This document shows positions 47,504 to 58,789 of a stretch of DNA of 64,000 bases, one piece after another. Origin of the DNA: Pyxicephalus adspersus. Its lineage: Eukaryota > Chordata > Amphibia > Anura > Pyxicephalidae. Below the pieces are notes generated by a model. It made no database searches and was not told where the DNA came from. It was given only the letters and a program-made list of their open reading frames with translations. Where the stretch lies: NCBI RefSeq assembly GCF_032062135.1, contig NC_092860.1, positions 64,835,416 through 64,899,415 of the forward strand. Direction: 5' to 3'. The stretch's first letter is position 1; every line of letters begins with the position of its first letter. Both the position numbers and the translations under genes were made by a program.

Positions 47504-47838
47504 GGGAGGAAAGAAGAAAAAGACAGGCTTTTGCTGGATTAATCCCCTAAGGAAGCCATTGATTTGGCGAAATGCGTTGGAAAACTTTAAGAGACACTTG
47601 GATTTTCTATGTACAACTCTTTGATGCACTCTGATTTAGTAAATCTTTGATTAACATTTGTTCACTTGTATGTTTTATTATTGATCTGCTATCCTCTATA
47701 CCTCATAGTTAATTTGTAATATAATATGTAACTATGAAGTAATACACTTTTAATGCAACATTACCTTAATATGTTTTTACAAAAAAACATCGACACAAAC
47801 ATTGCCAGCAAAAGCCTGTCTTTTTCTTCTTTCCTCCC
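47504..47838. mobile_element. Small element with perfect 34-bp inverted ends and hammerhead-like core
   Basis: 47504-47537 and 47805-47838 are exact reverse complements over 34 bases (left contains GAAAAAGACAGGCTTTTGC). Immediately inside the left end is a hammerhead-like core (47543-47580). The AAAGCCTGTC string at the right end is shared with the arms at 49313-49660 and 55428-55779, so it is the same family. Confidence 0.75.
47543..47580 (+). ncRNA. Hammerhead-ribozyme-like core 3
   Basis: CCCTAAGGAAGCC ... GGCGAAATGCGTTGG: stem II GCC/GGC, GAAA kept, CTAAGGA where CTGANGA is expected (G5 to A), so probably inactive. Confidence 0.4.
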
Positions 47839-48184
47839 TTTTGTCTATTAAAACAAGTTGCCCTGATTATACTGATAAGTGACATCAGGGAAAGTCATTA
47901 TATGACTTACAGCAAGAGGGAGTTGTAGAAGATAGAAAGGCAGTGTTTAGGTCCTGTCTATAATATTGGTATTATTTGTTTTATGGTATGTTTTTGTGTT
48001 AAGCTTCTCTTGTCCTGTAAATATTACTCTGTACAATATAATCTTTTTATACGCAATTGTTGTGTGTTTACTCTTTTCCTCACGGCCACCTTAGAACTTA
48101 CAGAAGGAAATGTAATATTGAATTACTATTTATATCATATTGGATCTTATCCTCAATAATAATCAACATTCATTACAACCAGGC

Positions 48185-49311
48185 TGGCATTGGGTCAGCC
48201 CCCCTCTGACCTTCTGAACTGCTGTAATTCTTTGTGGCATAGGTTCAACTAGGTGCTAGAAACATTCATCAGAGATTTTGGTCCATGACATGACAGTCAT
48301 CACACAGTTGCTGCAGATTGTTTGTGTGCACATCTATGACATGAATCTCCCAATCCACTACATTCCAGGTTTTCTATTGAATCTGTTAATTGTAGAGGCC
48401 ATTGGAGTATGGTAAATGCATTGTCATGTTTATCATTTAAATGATGCACAATTGATAGTAGGAGACCCAAAGTGTACCAAAAAATATCCCCCACACCAGG
48501 GGTCTGCAACCTGCGGCTCCGGAGCCGCATGCGGCTCTTCAGCCTCCTTGTTGTGGCTCCCTTCGGCTGCCGCGGGGAGATCTCTGATGGGGGATCCCCT
48601 TCCTCCCAAGACACTGCGGAGGAGGGGGATTCCCTATCTGGTGTTCTAATGAAAAAAATCTACCAGTGAAATAAATCTACCACGGGGCGTGTACAAATGG
48701 GTGTGTACAATGACATCCCCCTCCTTTGAACCCCAATTCCTCTGGAACGGGGAGATGTACAAAACCAAAAAAGTAGGTGCAAGTGGGGGACACCTGTGAC
48801 TAACACCCCCTAAAATTTAATAAGGCTAAGGCATCGTCAGAACATAGGTAGGCCTACACATGCACACTTGTTGTAACAGGTAAAATTAAAAAAATAATAA
48901 AACTTTTAAAAGTTTATAAGTTGTGTTATGTTTTGCGGCTCCAGACTATTTTTCTTTAGTGGAAGAGGAGGCAAAATGGCTCTTTTGATAGTAAAGGTTG
49001 CAGACCCCTGCCCCACACCATTACACCACCAGCCTGAACTGTTGATACAGGATGAATCTATACTTTTATGTTGTTGCCACATTCTGGACCCTTCCATCCT
49101 AATGTCAGCAGACATCAAGATATCAGATCAGGCAATGTTTTGTTCAACCTTTTCTTTTCCAGTTTTGATGGTTTTGTGTGAACTGTAGCCTTACAGGAAT
49201 GGCATATGATGTGGTCTCCTGTTGATGTAGCCTATCTTCAAGGTTTGATGTTTTGTGCATTCAGAGATGCTCTTCCGCATCCCTCAGTTGTAATGAGTAG
49301 GTATTTGAGTT
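48185..49311 (-). pseudogene. Tc1-like transposase, C-terminal (DDE) part and 3' end
   Basis: The minus strand frame 48614-48300 reads NDKHDNAFTILQWPLQLTDS, the decayed ..EFTVLKWPPQSPDLNPIE-type block of Tc1/mariner transposases that carries the second catalytic Asp. The region 49019-49311 is the middle of the gene. A piece around 48450 is deleted and the hAT at 48497-49010 interrupts it. Its N-terminal half resumes at 55880. Confidence 0.8.
48497..49010. mobile_element. hAT-type non-autonomous element, 514 bp, 8-bp target duplication
   Basis: Ends CAGGGGTCTGCAACCTG and GGTTGCAGACCCCTG; flanked by CCCCACAC at 48489-48496 and 49011-49018 (perfect). Inserted in the Tc1-like transposase. The interior holds a unit (48727-48850) also found in elements K1 and K2. 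Confidence 0.92.
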
Positions 49312-49312
49312 G

Positions 49313-49660
49313 TGTGATCAAATGGAGGGATAAACAGGCTTTTATGGGCAGAATTGATTTTTAAAACGTAAATAATTTTTTAATGTTATACAGTATATTC
49401 CTATACCATACATAGATCAACTAGTTAATTATATACAAGCAATCAATGTCTGTGATTACATACACATATTTTCACATTTCAAGTAAAAATATCAACTTCA
49501 GTTTTTTGAAAAGGTCTCAAGTTCCCGACGCGTTTTGCCCTTAGGCTTCTTCAGGGGAGGATTGAGACTGAAGTTTAACTTGAATAATAAAGATTTATAT
49601 AGTCACAGTGATACAGAGTTGATAAAAATATCTGTGAGACTTCCACGCCAAATGATCCCA
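49313..49660 (-). repeat. Left inverted arm
   Basis: Reverse complement of 55428-55779 with scattered mismatches, running from GTGATCAAATGGAGGGATAA to CACGCCAAATGATCCCA. Confidence 0.93.
49525..49558 (-). ncRNA. Hammerhead-ribozyme-like core 4
   Basis: The reverse complement reads CCCCTGAAGAAGCC ... GGGCAAAACGCGTCGGG: stem I CCC/GGG, CTGAAGA, stem II GCC/GGC, short ACGCGT stem III, C at the cleavage position; GAAA has become AAAA. Confidence 0.45.
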
Positions 49661-50474
49661 ATAAATCCCAGTAAATCAGTAATCAGTACTTGGGCTGACA
49701 GTGATACTGTGCAGTGCAAACCTATTCCCTCATTCCTCTAACACCCTAAAATATACCTGGAGCGACTTCCGGTTTCGGCGCCCGGTGTGAAGAGTAGTGT
49801 GAGACGTGGCTCCGGCTCCATCTATTTCCTCTGCTCCTCTGACTTCATGCTGCGGTGTGTTACACCCCACGATTGAACTCTCCTGCTCCGGGGGGAACCA
49901 ATGCATCACTTTATCTCTGGCTCCTAGTCCTCAAAACGTACCTCGGCCAATCATTGTCAAATATCATAACTTTTCCTAACCTACCTGCTGGGCATTCCCA
50001 CATGAAATTTGCAAGGAGCCCATGTTTCATTAGTTAAGCATATGTTGTCCTCTAGATGGAGCTGGTGGTCTCTTTTCTTTTCTTTGCTCACACTACATAT
50101 GTGTGATTTTCTCCTCTTCAATGCAATGCATGGAGATGGCAAAAACAGAAGGTTGAAAATTCATCTGTGCCTGATTCAGTTTTCTGCTGTTTATGCTGTA
50201 TTTGTCCCCCACATTGGGAAAAAAGGAAGTCGCTTAACAGTATTATATTATGGGACAACCATGTTGTTAGTTGTTTGTTCTGCTTCTGGGTATGCCTACT
50301 ACATTAATGTCAATGGACGCCTCATTGCTGCATCCATCCTGATTCTACATCTGCAGATTTTCCCATGTATGTGGAAGGAATCCTTTACCCTGTGCCGCTG
50401 CTCGGTTGGGACGACGACATGGTACTGCTCCTATACTTAATTCCAGTAATTATAGTTCTCTTCCCCCATCAACC

Positions 50475-53400
50475 CCCGTGATGAAAATTGTATCTTGGAA
50501 TGTTAAGGGACTGAGATCCCCCAACAAGCGCACCACTATTCTACGCCATTTAAAAAAATTGCAAATGGATGTAGCCATTCTTCAGGAGACCCACCTCTCA
50601 GCTTACCACTTTCATTTTATGGCTAGAGATTGGGTGGAAGAGGTGTGGGGGTTTCAGCCACAGGTCGCAAGGCTGGAATGCTCATTCTTTTACACAAGAA
50701 GCTTTAACACTCTACAATCTCAAAATCCTGAGATGTTTCTGAAGGCAGATGGGCATCAATGACGGTCCAATTCCAAGCCCACGCACTAACTTTCTCAGCG
50801 GTCTATGGTCCTAACGCAGATAATCAGCAGTTCTATAATAATCAGCTTGCTACAGTGAAAACCCTTTCCAAAGTGCCTTTAATTGTAGCTGGTGACTTCA
50901 ATGCAGTAACCAGTTCTGTGGAAGATAGGATCCCTCCCACCCAAGCAGGGCCATACGTCCGCCAATGATAAAGTGTTTCTCCCCTTTATTACAGGGACTG
51001 GTCTGAGGCATCTTCACACCTTGGAAAAGGACTTTACGCATATATCACAGGTTGATTCAACCATGTCCAGATTGGATACTTTTTTGCTTTCTGATGATTA
51101 TCACTCTTTACATACCTCTCAAAACACAAATTCTGCTCAGGGGCAAGCTTTTTTGGACTGTTTAAGTCTTCCACAGTTACCTGAGGAGCAACTACGCTAT
51201 TCGAATGGGTCTATACCAGAAGAGGAAGTGCTAAGAGCTATCAGGAGCTCAGGTAATTTTAAGGTGCCTGGTCCAGATAGTTTGCCGTCTGAGTTTTACA
51301 AAATCTTGATCAATGAGGTCACGCCATTATTGACATCACTATATAACTCCATGTACTCTCACGCCTCCTATCTGGACTCTGGACATTCAGCGTTTATTAA
51401 AGTTCTTCCAAAACAGTATAAGGATCCATTAGATCCTGGCTCCTATCGTCCTATTTCCTTGTTGAATAAAGATGTTAAACTATTCTCCAAGATCCTAGTG
51501 GACTGCTTAGCTACTATCCTCCCCCGATTGGTCAGTCCTGCACAGACGGGATTAATTCTAGGAAAATCCACCACAAATATTATTCGAAAGGTGCTTATGG
51601 TTTTGGAACAGATTAGGTTGGATAGATCTTCTCCGGTGTCGTCGGCTCTCTTGGCTTTAGATGCCGAGAAGCTTTTGACAGTGTGGAATGGCCCTGGTTG
51701 CACATGGTTTTAGAGAAATTTGGATTCAAAGGCCAAATTGCTAATTCATTTAAATCCATGTATTCAAGTCCAAGAGCCCAAGTACATGTAGCAGGAGTGT
51801 CTTTGCCAGTGTTTCTGCTGGGCAGGGGGACAAGGACAGGGTTGCACGTTGTCTCCTCTCCTTTTTAATCTGGCCATTGAATCACTAGCTAGATCTTTTC
51901 GGGAACTTAAAATAATATGAGGGAATGGAGATAGGGGGTAAACACTCATAGGGGAGATAGGGGGTAAACACTCACTCAGTCTTGCCATGTTTGCAGATGA
52001 CATTATGCCATTTCTCAATGACCCGGTTACAGATCTGCCTAAAATCATCCAACACATCACATGTTTTGGTGTCTCAAGATTTAAAATTAACTATACGAAA
52101 AGTGAATTACTCGGCCTCTCCCTGGCCCCATCTAAGGAACTGTTAGCTTGTGCAGGGACATTAGGACTTAAGCTACCTAAATCCTATCTCTTATACTTGG
52201 GAGTTACAATATCAGGCTCTACTCCAAATATGTACAACCTGAATTATGCCCCACTCATAACTAAAATTCTAGAGGAGGTAAAGCGGTGGAAGACTCTACC
52301 TTTATCATTGATGGGTCGATGTCATCTTAACAAGATAAGCGTTGCACGATTGCTGTATCCTATGCAGACATTGCCTTTTTTGTTACGTCATGCTGATGTC
52401 CAAAAACTCCACTCGGCTTTCACCTCATTTATTTGGCAAGGTAAACCCCCCCTGTATTTCTAGAATCAAATTATCTTTACCTAAACAGAATTTAGGTGTG
52501 GACCTTCCTGGTTTAGGAAAGTATGACCTAGCCTGTATACTCAGACATATAAAGGACTGGTTGCATAATACTAGCCATTATACGATGACAATTGTACAAT
52601 TTGGAGTCTGGTTTAGTGCGGCCCTACTCCCTCTTGGGTCTCTTAAATACCCCGTTTTCACTTCTCTCTCGAGAATTCAAAAGTAACCTTTTGTTGCGAG
52701 ACACGTTGGTGGCTTGGAAGGAAATAAAAAAGTTATATGGGTGCTATACTGGACCCACTACTACTACCCCTTTGCGATCTACACTATGCTTTTCTCACGG
52801 CCTTGTTTACAAGGCATTTGAAATGTGGGATGATAAAGGTCTTAGATGCCTGGGACAAATGTTAGATGATTTCCATAGGCCTCTTCCATTTGACAGGTTT
52901 AGACTCATGTACGCACTACTGTCACATCACTTTATATATTATTTACAGGTTAAAACCACCTTCTTTGGCTTCACTGCCCTTTCCTCTACTTTATTGTTGC
53001 CACTGATTGTCACACTTCTCTTGGGTGAAGCCTCTGCTAAACACTCCATATCTCAGCTTTATCCTTGTTTAATGGAGAGTACTCTTACCACCCCTGTATT
53101 ACCATCCTTTGTACTGAAATGGAGGGAAGTTCATTTTAAAATTTGTCCATAGAGCATATTATGCCTTTGACAAAATCAGTGCATTTGCCTCTAGACTTAA
53201 TGCATGTCCTAAGTGCGCCTACAATAAAACTCCTTTGGAGCACGCCCTTTGGAACTGCCCTGTTATTTTCCACTTTTGGAAAAAAGTTTTTGATTCTAGC
53301 ACGTAGTTACAGGGCAGGCTAGACAGATACGACCACATTTGGCCCTTTTTCATGCTTCCACACTGACACCCTTCACTGGGTCGCAAACACAACCTTCAGT

Positions 53401-53730
53401 TTCTAAATTTGAGCATCTTTGCCTTTTAGCGGCTTACAAATGTATACTGAAACAATGGATAGAAACCCCTTTCCCCCACCACTTCACAATTTTTACAATA
53501 CCTCCAGCCTATAATGATCATTGATAAAACCAAGGCCACTCAGCATAGTGATACCCATCCAAAAAAGTTATTTAATACTTGGATGAATTATTTATGACAC
53601 ACTTTATCACCCACCCAACTCAATGATATTATTGAGCTCTTTCGACATACGGTTTGGTTTGACACCAGGAACCTCCACCCATCTTAACACCTCTCTGACT
53701 ATATGTAGTTAGATAGGTATTGAGGATTTA
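50475..53730 (+). pseudogene. L1 ORF2 of LINE copy G (endonuclease-RT), broken
   Basis: Begins MKIVSWNVKGLRSPNKRTTI (50481) with EN blocks ILQETHL (50578) and VAGDFNAV (50889). A deletion after 50970 removes the EN end and linker. RT: GPDSLPSEFYKILINEV (51273), YRPISLLNKDVKLFSKIL (51445), motif A frameshifted at LALDAEK (51655), LGRGTR (51820), and the catalytic MFADDIMPFLND at 51987 (FADD form). Thumb SAFTSFIWQGK (52415) and C-terminal Cys/His block (about 53205-53265). Frameshifts at several places; dead. Confidence 0.88.
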
Positions 53731-53902
53731 AGGCTGGATGATTGTTTGTAGATACTGTATTTATATCCTATCATTGTAATCTGCAGGTATTTTGCAAAGA
53801 TATATTAGAATGAGGCGTCCGACTACTTCTGATATTTAGTAAGTAACTGATTCATGCGCATTACCCATCTATTATGTTTTGTTATTGGTTATATACTGTT
53901 AA

Positions 53903-55068
53903 CCACCTAAGCGTTACACTGAGGTCTAGATTTCTGTACCAAAAATGATCCACTGTTTTTCATGAAATTTTTTTTTAAATTGTAGACCTGTAACTTACAG
54001 AAATATGTCCGAACAGGGGTTCTAGTAGATAATATGAATATAAAAAATNNNNNNNNNNNNNNNNNNNNNNNNNNNNNNNNNNNNNNNNNNNNNNNNNNNN
54101 NNNNNNNNNNNNNNNNNNNNNNNNNNNNNNNNNNNNNNNNNNNNNNNNNNNNNNNNNNNNNNNNNNNNNNNNNNNNNNNNNNNNNNNNNNNNNNNNNNNN
54201 NNNNNNNNNNNNNNNNNNNNNNNNNNNNNNNNNNNNNNNNNNNNNNNNNNNNNNNNNNNNNNNNNNNNNNNNNNNNNNNNNNNNNNNNNNNNNNNNNNNN
54301 NNNNNNNNNNNNNNNNNNNNNNNNNNNNNNNNNNNNNNNNNNNNNNNNNNNNNNNNNNNNNNNNNNNNNNNNNNNNNNNNNNNNNNNNNNNNNNNNNNNN
54401 NNNNNNNNNNNNNNNNNNNNNNNNNNNNNNNNNNNNNNNNNNNNNNNNNNNNNNNNNNNNNNNNNNNNNNNNNNNNNNNNNNNNNNNNNNNNNNNNNNNN
54501 NNNNNNNNNNNNNNNNNNNNNNNNNNNNNNNNNNNNNNNNNNNNNNNNNNNNNNNNNNNNNNNNNNNNNNNNNNNNNNNNNNNNNNNNNNNNNNNNNNNN
54601 NNNNNNNNNNNNNNNNNNNNNNNNNNNNNNNNNNNNNNNNNNNNNNNNNNNNNNNNNNNNNNNNNNNNNNNNNNNNNNNNNNNNNNNNNNNNNNNNNNNN
54701 NNNNNNNNNNNNNNNNNNNNNNNNNNNNNNNNNNNNNNNNNNNNNNNNNNNNNNNNNNNNNNNNNNNNNNNNNNNNNNNNNNNNNNNNNNNNNNNNNNNN
54801 NNNNNNNNNNNNNNNNNNNNNNNNNNNNNNNNNNNNNNNNNNNNNNNNNNNNNNNNNNNNNNNNNNNNNNNNNNNNNNNNNNNNNNNNNNNNNNNNNNNN
54901 NNNNNNNNNNNNNNNNNNNNNNNNNNNNNNNNNNNNNNNNNNNNNNNNNNCGATGGAGGACGACGCTGGATGAGCACAGGGGGACCAGGTAAGTGAAAAA
55001 TCTCGGGCTTAACCATCCTTGCAATTTTTTTTTTGCCGGAGCGAAGGTCGGGCTTAACTGCAAGGAGG
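53903..55068. mobile_element. TTAA-type MITE containing the assembly gap
   Basis: TTAA at 53899-53902 and 55069-55072 flank ends CCACCTAAGCG and CTGCAAGGAGG, similar to the TTAA-type element at 27646-28238. Inserted in the LINE copy G 3' UTR. Most of its interior is the N run. Confidence 0.7.
54049..54950. other. Assembly gap (902 N)
   Basis: Unknown bases; any open frame reported across it is an artefact. Confidence 1.
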
Positions 55069-55205
55069 TTAATTTGGTTGATCTGACTTTTTTGTTTGGA
55101 AAATTGGAAAATGGTGAAAGGGCAGAAGTACATTTTTGATACAATGCTGCTTACTGTATATGTTTACTTGTATTTTTCTTACTGCCAATAAAGTAAAAAA
55201 AAATA

Positions 55206-55242
<37 letters not shown>

Positions 55243-55427
55243 TATAGATACCTGGAGCTAAATATGTGTTCACCCGATTCAAATACGATCTCAATGACTT
55301 AATGATGCCATATTTCAGTTAAGAATAATTTCAAGTCCAGCTATTTCAAATCCTTTATTCAATTTCATCTACCTTGTGTTGCTGATAACATTATATTACC
55401 ATACATAATCTCCCCTTTTTCCCTCAT

Positions 55428-55779
55428 TGGGATCATTTGGCGTGTAAGTCCCGCAGATGTTTTTATCAACTCTGTATCACTGTGACTATATAAATCTTTA
55501 ATATTCAAGTTAAACTTCAATCTCAAGCCTCCCCTGAAGAGGCCTAAGGGTGAAACGCGTCAGGAACTTGAACCTTTTCAAAAAACTGAAGTTGATATTT
55601 TTACTTGAAATGTGAAAATAAGTGTATGCAATCATAGACTTTGATTGCTTGTATATCATTGGCTAGTTGATCTATGTATGGTATAGGAATATACTGTAAA
55701 ACATTAAAAAAAAATGTATTTACTTTTTTTTTTTTAAATTTTGCCTATAAAAGCCTGTCTATCCCTCCACTTGATCACA
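55428..55779 (+). repeat. Right inverted arm
   Basis: TTGGGATCATTTGGCGTG to CCTCCACTTGATCACA; partner of 49313-49660. Confidence 0.93.
55528..55565 (+). ncRNA. Hammerhead-ribozyme-like core 5 (best preserved)
   Basis: CCCCTGAAGAGGCC, TAAG, GGTGAAACGCGTCAGG: CUGANGA and GAAA both kept, stem II GCC/GGU, two-base stem III closing on GC, C17 before the stem I strand. One extra purine sits between A9 and stem II compared with the standard fold, so activity is uncertain. Confidence 0.5.
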
Positions 55780-55865
55780 TAATTATCTCCTCCAGGCTAG
55801 GCAACCTAAAATACTATCCTTGATGAATATTAAGAGGAATCCTACTAACTACCCATCCCCCTATT

Positions 55866-56235
55866 TAGGTATTTGAGTTATTTGTTGCCTTTTTATCAGC
55901 TCAAACCAATCTGGCCATACTGCAGGCATTTTTGCTTGCAGTATGGCCAGATGCTTGTTGGATACTTTTTTTTTTTCAGGACCATTATCTGTAAACCATA
56001 GATATGGTAGTACATGAAAATCCTAGCAGATCGGGAGTTTTTGAAATACTAAGACCAACCTGCCTAGCACCAACAACCATGCACATTCAAAGTTACTTAA
56101 ATCACCTTACTTCCCTATTGGAATGCTCAGATTGAACTTCAGAAGGTCATCTTGACCATGTCTAAATGCCCAAATGCATTATTTTGCAGCCAAGCAGCTT
56201 AACAGGTGTACCTAATAAAGCGACTAAGTGGATTT
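55866..56235 (-). pseudogene. Tc1-like transposase, N-terminal (helix-turn-helix) part
   Basis: On the minus strand begins near AGGTGTACCTGTTAAG and encodes, with frameshifts, the DNA-binding helix-turn-helix (…MVVGARQVGLSI…, LGFSCTTISMVYR). This is the 5' half of the element whose 3' half is 48185-49311; the two were separated by the insertion at 49312-55865. Confidence 0.75.
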
Positions 56236-56943
56236 ATAGTGCCTCATCTTTTCATCAAATGCAAGGTTCCTGCTGCAAATTTGATGCTGTTGATAAATGT
56301 TCCCTGTAGAGTGGTAGAATACAACTTTTGTTTCTTCCTAAGCAGCATTTTAATCTGAATTCTTTCTGTGCTTTCCCAGTGTGTTATTTAAAGCCTCCCT
56401 AGCTGAGTATATTTAAACTTTCTCAAAGGAATCTAAGGCCCTAAACATTCCTAAACAATACCTGAGCCTACCAAATAGCATAAGTGAGAGCCTCACCTTA
56501 TTTAAAACTGTGTTTATTGGTGAGTTATCTGATAACAATAAATATGGTTACAGTAGATGTGCAGATAGAAAAAAGCTAGGTGAAGGACAATCATCAAAGG
56601 TTGCAAGGTTAAAGTTTACTAAGGTTAAAGAAGGTTAAAAAATGAGAAAAAAACAAATGGATCAATTAACAAAGAATGCTTTATCAGAAATTTTTTATTT
56701 CTATACCAGAGGTATTTTACCAACAGCCAAATGACACATGTGTTTATGCCAATTAACAAAGATTTTCACTTCATGCTGTAAGGGTACATGCAGCATGGTA
56801 AATGTGATATAGTTAGCAATTGTTAATATGTTGAGACGTGAAGTACTTTGCTTTAACTCTGCAACAATTTTTGCAATAGAAAAGTATAAAAAGCATTAAG
56901 TATAAAAAGCAGATTAGTTTTTTTGCATAGAAAAACCTTTGTT
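56236..56943. other. Unassigned sequence
   Basis: No feature recognised. Confidence 0.45.
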
Positions 56944-57055
56944 GGTTACATAGTTACATAGTAGGTTAGGTTGAAAAAAGACATAAGTCCATCAAGTTCA
57001 AGCACTAGGGTTACTATCAAACCTTCCTTTTGCCATTCTGGATCAATTTGTAAAC
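56944..57055 (-). repeat. CR1/L2-like LINE 3' tail, minus
   Basis: GTTACATAGTTACATAGTAG then AAGACATAAGTCCATCAAGT; third copy of the tail at 11020-11115. Confidence 0.8.
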
Positions 57056-57278
57056 AGTTTTTTTTCTGGTGATTTATTTCAAACTACTTAGTAAATTATA
57101 AATTATTTGTTCATTAAATTCTTCTTTTCCCTTCTCTCCATCCCCATTATATTTCTTCTCCAAAACCCACAAAAGGTTGTTTGTTAACTAAAGGTTAACA
57201 AACTGAGGCTGGAGGTAAGTTTAGAAACATAATACTTGTACTACCGCATTCATCTGCTTTGTGAAATATCATTTATAG

Positions 57279-58001
57279 CAGTGGTCGTCAACCAGTGGTC
57301 CGCGAGAAAATGTTGGTGGTCCACAGAAAAATTTGGACATAATTTTCAATTTTTATGTTTTAATATTAATAAAAAAAAAATAATATTTGAATAAATCCTT
57401 ATATTCTGAATGACAAATTTTGCCTTTATATCGCACTAAATTTACGAACTGTACTAGAAAAACAAGGGAGGTGCCGCGTGACGTCAATGTAGTCAAGTTG
57501 TATGAGGCAACTGTTGCCGAGTTGTACAGTTCAGTATTGTTTCGACCAATACAACAGTTACCCCGCTCCACGGATACCGATTCTCATCTGATTCTTTTAA
57601 TTTCTTTGTTTATTTCTCAGATGCCCTTTTAGGTAAGTATGACTTTTAACTGTGTATTTTCTTTAACGGTTATATTTACTGGCATAAAAATAGTTTGACT
57701 TTGATAACTATCATTTGTTGTTTGGTCTTAGATTCGAACCAATACATCCATATTTAGAGAAAAAAAGCAAATTAATATTTTGCATTTCTTTAGTTATACC
57801 AAAGATAATGCAAATAATGATAATAGTAACAATAGAAATACTTCACTTAACTGCAAGCTAATCAAAGCCTTGAAAGGCACTGTTAGGAAGTTTATTATTT
57901 TACAAACGTATTTATCTTTTTTTTTTAAAATTCATATTAATGATCCACAGGTTTTGAAATTATTTAGTGGTCCGTGAGGTCCGAAAGGTTGACGACCGCT
58001 G
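57279..58001. mobile_element. hAT-type non-autonomous element, 723 bp, 8-bp target duplication
   Basis: Ends CAGTGGTCGTCAACC and GGTTGACGACCGCTG; ATTTATAG at 57271-57278 and 58002-58009 is a perfect duplication. No transposase frame; interior short ORFs are not family-like. A second copy begins at 63772. Confidence 0.92.
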
Positions 58002-58293
58002 ATTTATAGGGTATTTACCTCAAAAGTCAGTACTTTTCTTCACAAACCATTATTTTAGGTTACCCAAGCATTTGTAAAATGCAACCTTTGTGAAATGACA
58101 GGTATATACTGTAACTATTCAATAAAATATTTCTGTTTTTGATATTTCCTTGCTTTGATGCATATAGCAAAGCTTTGTAAATTGTTCACAAAGGCTTTTC
58201 CAAGTACAAATATCCAAGGTTATCTGAAGACATATGAAAAACAGGTCCCTCTTTGACTACCAGGTTATGATTGGGTGGACCCTCTTGAGGGAA

Positions 58294-58779
58294 CTACTTC
58301 TTCTTTATTACAATGCACAGCACCTCAAAGCTGCTATGCCCTTTTTTTAATGTCTCTAACGTTTCAGTGGCACTAGAATCAACTTTCAGAGTCTGAAAAG
58401 TCAAAACGACAGTCCTCAATATGTTGGACCTTCTTTCACCTAAATTGATATTAAAGATTTTGTGTAGAAAATCAAGCTCTAATCTTTGCTCTTGAATTGA
58501 TACTTTCATATCCCCTTTCTCTTTTTTGAAACACTTATCACCAGATGCCAACTGTTTTTTGACCACCTGAATGGAACCTAAAATACTACATACAACAATG
58601 CTTTCAGGAAACAACACTGTGGGAACAACATTTAACATGCAATTGTTAGACTGTCCAAAATGTTTGCAGAAGACAAGTTGTTGTCCTTTAAACAATGGGA
58701 AAAATTCAAAAATGTATTTGGCATATGGATGTGCACTGAACAAAACACATCTCCTTATCCTGTAAATAGTTGGTATCAT
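58294..58779 (-). CDS. Unrecognised 161-codon open frame
   Basis: The longest repeat-free frame of this end. It starts MIPTIYRIRRC and ends VLCIVIKKK. I recognise no domain; there is no signal peptide or clear membrane segment. The region is close to LTR-like repeats (58790, 60400), so a degraded retroelement frame is possible, as is chance. Confidence 0.2.
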   Translation of the reverse strand: MIPTIYRIRRCVLFSAHPYAKYIFEFFPLFKGQQLVFCKHFGQSNNCMLNVVPTVLFPESIVVCSILGSIQVVKKQLASGDKCFKKEKGDMKVSIQEQRLELDFLHKIFNINLGERRSNILRTVVLTFQTLKVDSSATETLETLKKGHSSFEVLCIVIKKK

Positions 58780-58789
58780 CTGTTCTTGT

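Larger units (their letters stand above)
49764..55247 (+). mobile_element. L1/Tx1-clade LINE copy G with 11-bp target duplication
   Basis: Flanked by ATACCTGGAGC at 49753-49763 and 55248-55258. Starts GACTTCCGGTTTCGGCGCCC; ends with AATAAA (55187-55192), poly-A (55194-55226) and a (TA)n run. ORF1 is absent or unrecognisable: 49764-50465 holds only a leader with a 143-codon frame of no known family. A MITE (53903-55068) sits in its 3' UTR. Confidence 0.88.
49312..55865. mobile_element. Inverted-arm element (Penelope-like candidate), 14-bp target duplication
   Basis: The Tc1-like gene is interrupted here; TAGGTATTTGAGTT flanks the insert at 49298-49311 and 55866-55879. Arms 49313-49660 and 55428-55779 are near-identical in inverted orientation, each with a hammerhead-like core and an AAAAGCCTGT string. 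Without the later LINE insertion the element would be about 1.1 kb. No ORF of its own. Inverted copies and hammerhead motifs suggest a Penelope-like origin (inference). Confidence 0.75.

Noticed and set aside
48300..48669. Plus-strand frames over the hAT left end
   Set aside because: Cross the hAT border and lack family features; the minus strand carries the Tc1 remnant.
50009..50440. 143-codon frame before ORF2 of LINE copy G
   Set aside because: No coiled coil, RRM or zinc knuckle as in L1 ORF1; hydrophobic leader-like sequence. Kept only as part of the LINE.
53907..55144. Open frames of 320-408 codons across 54049-54950
   Set aside because: They consist of N translated as X; artefacts of the gap.
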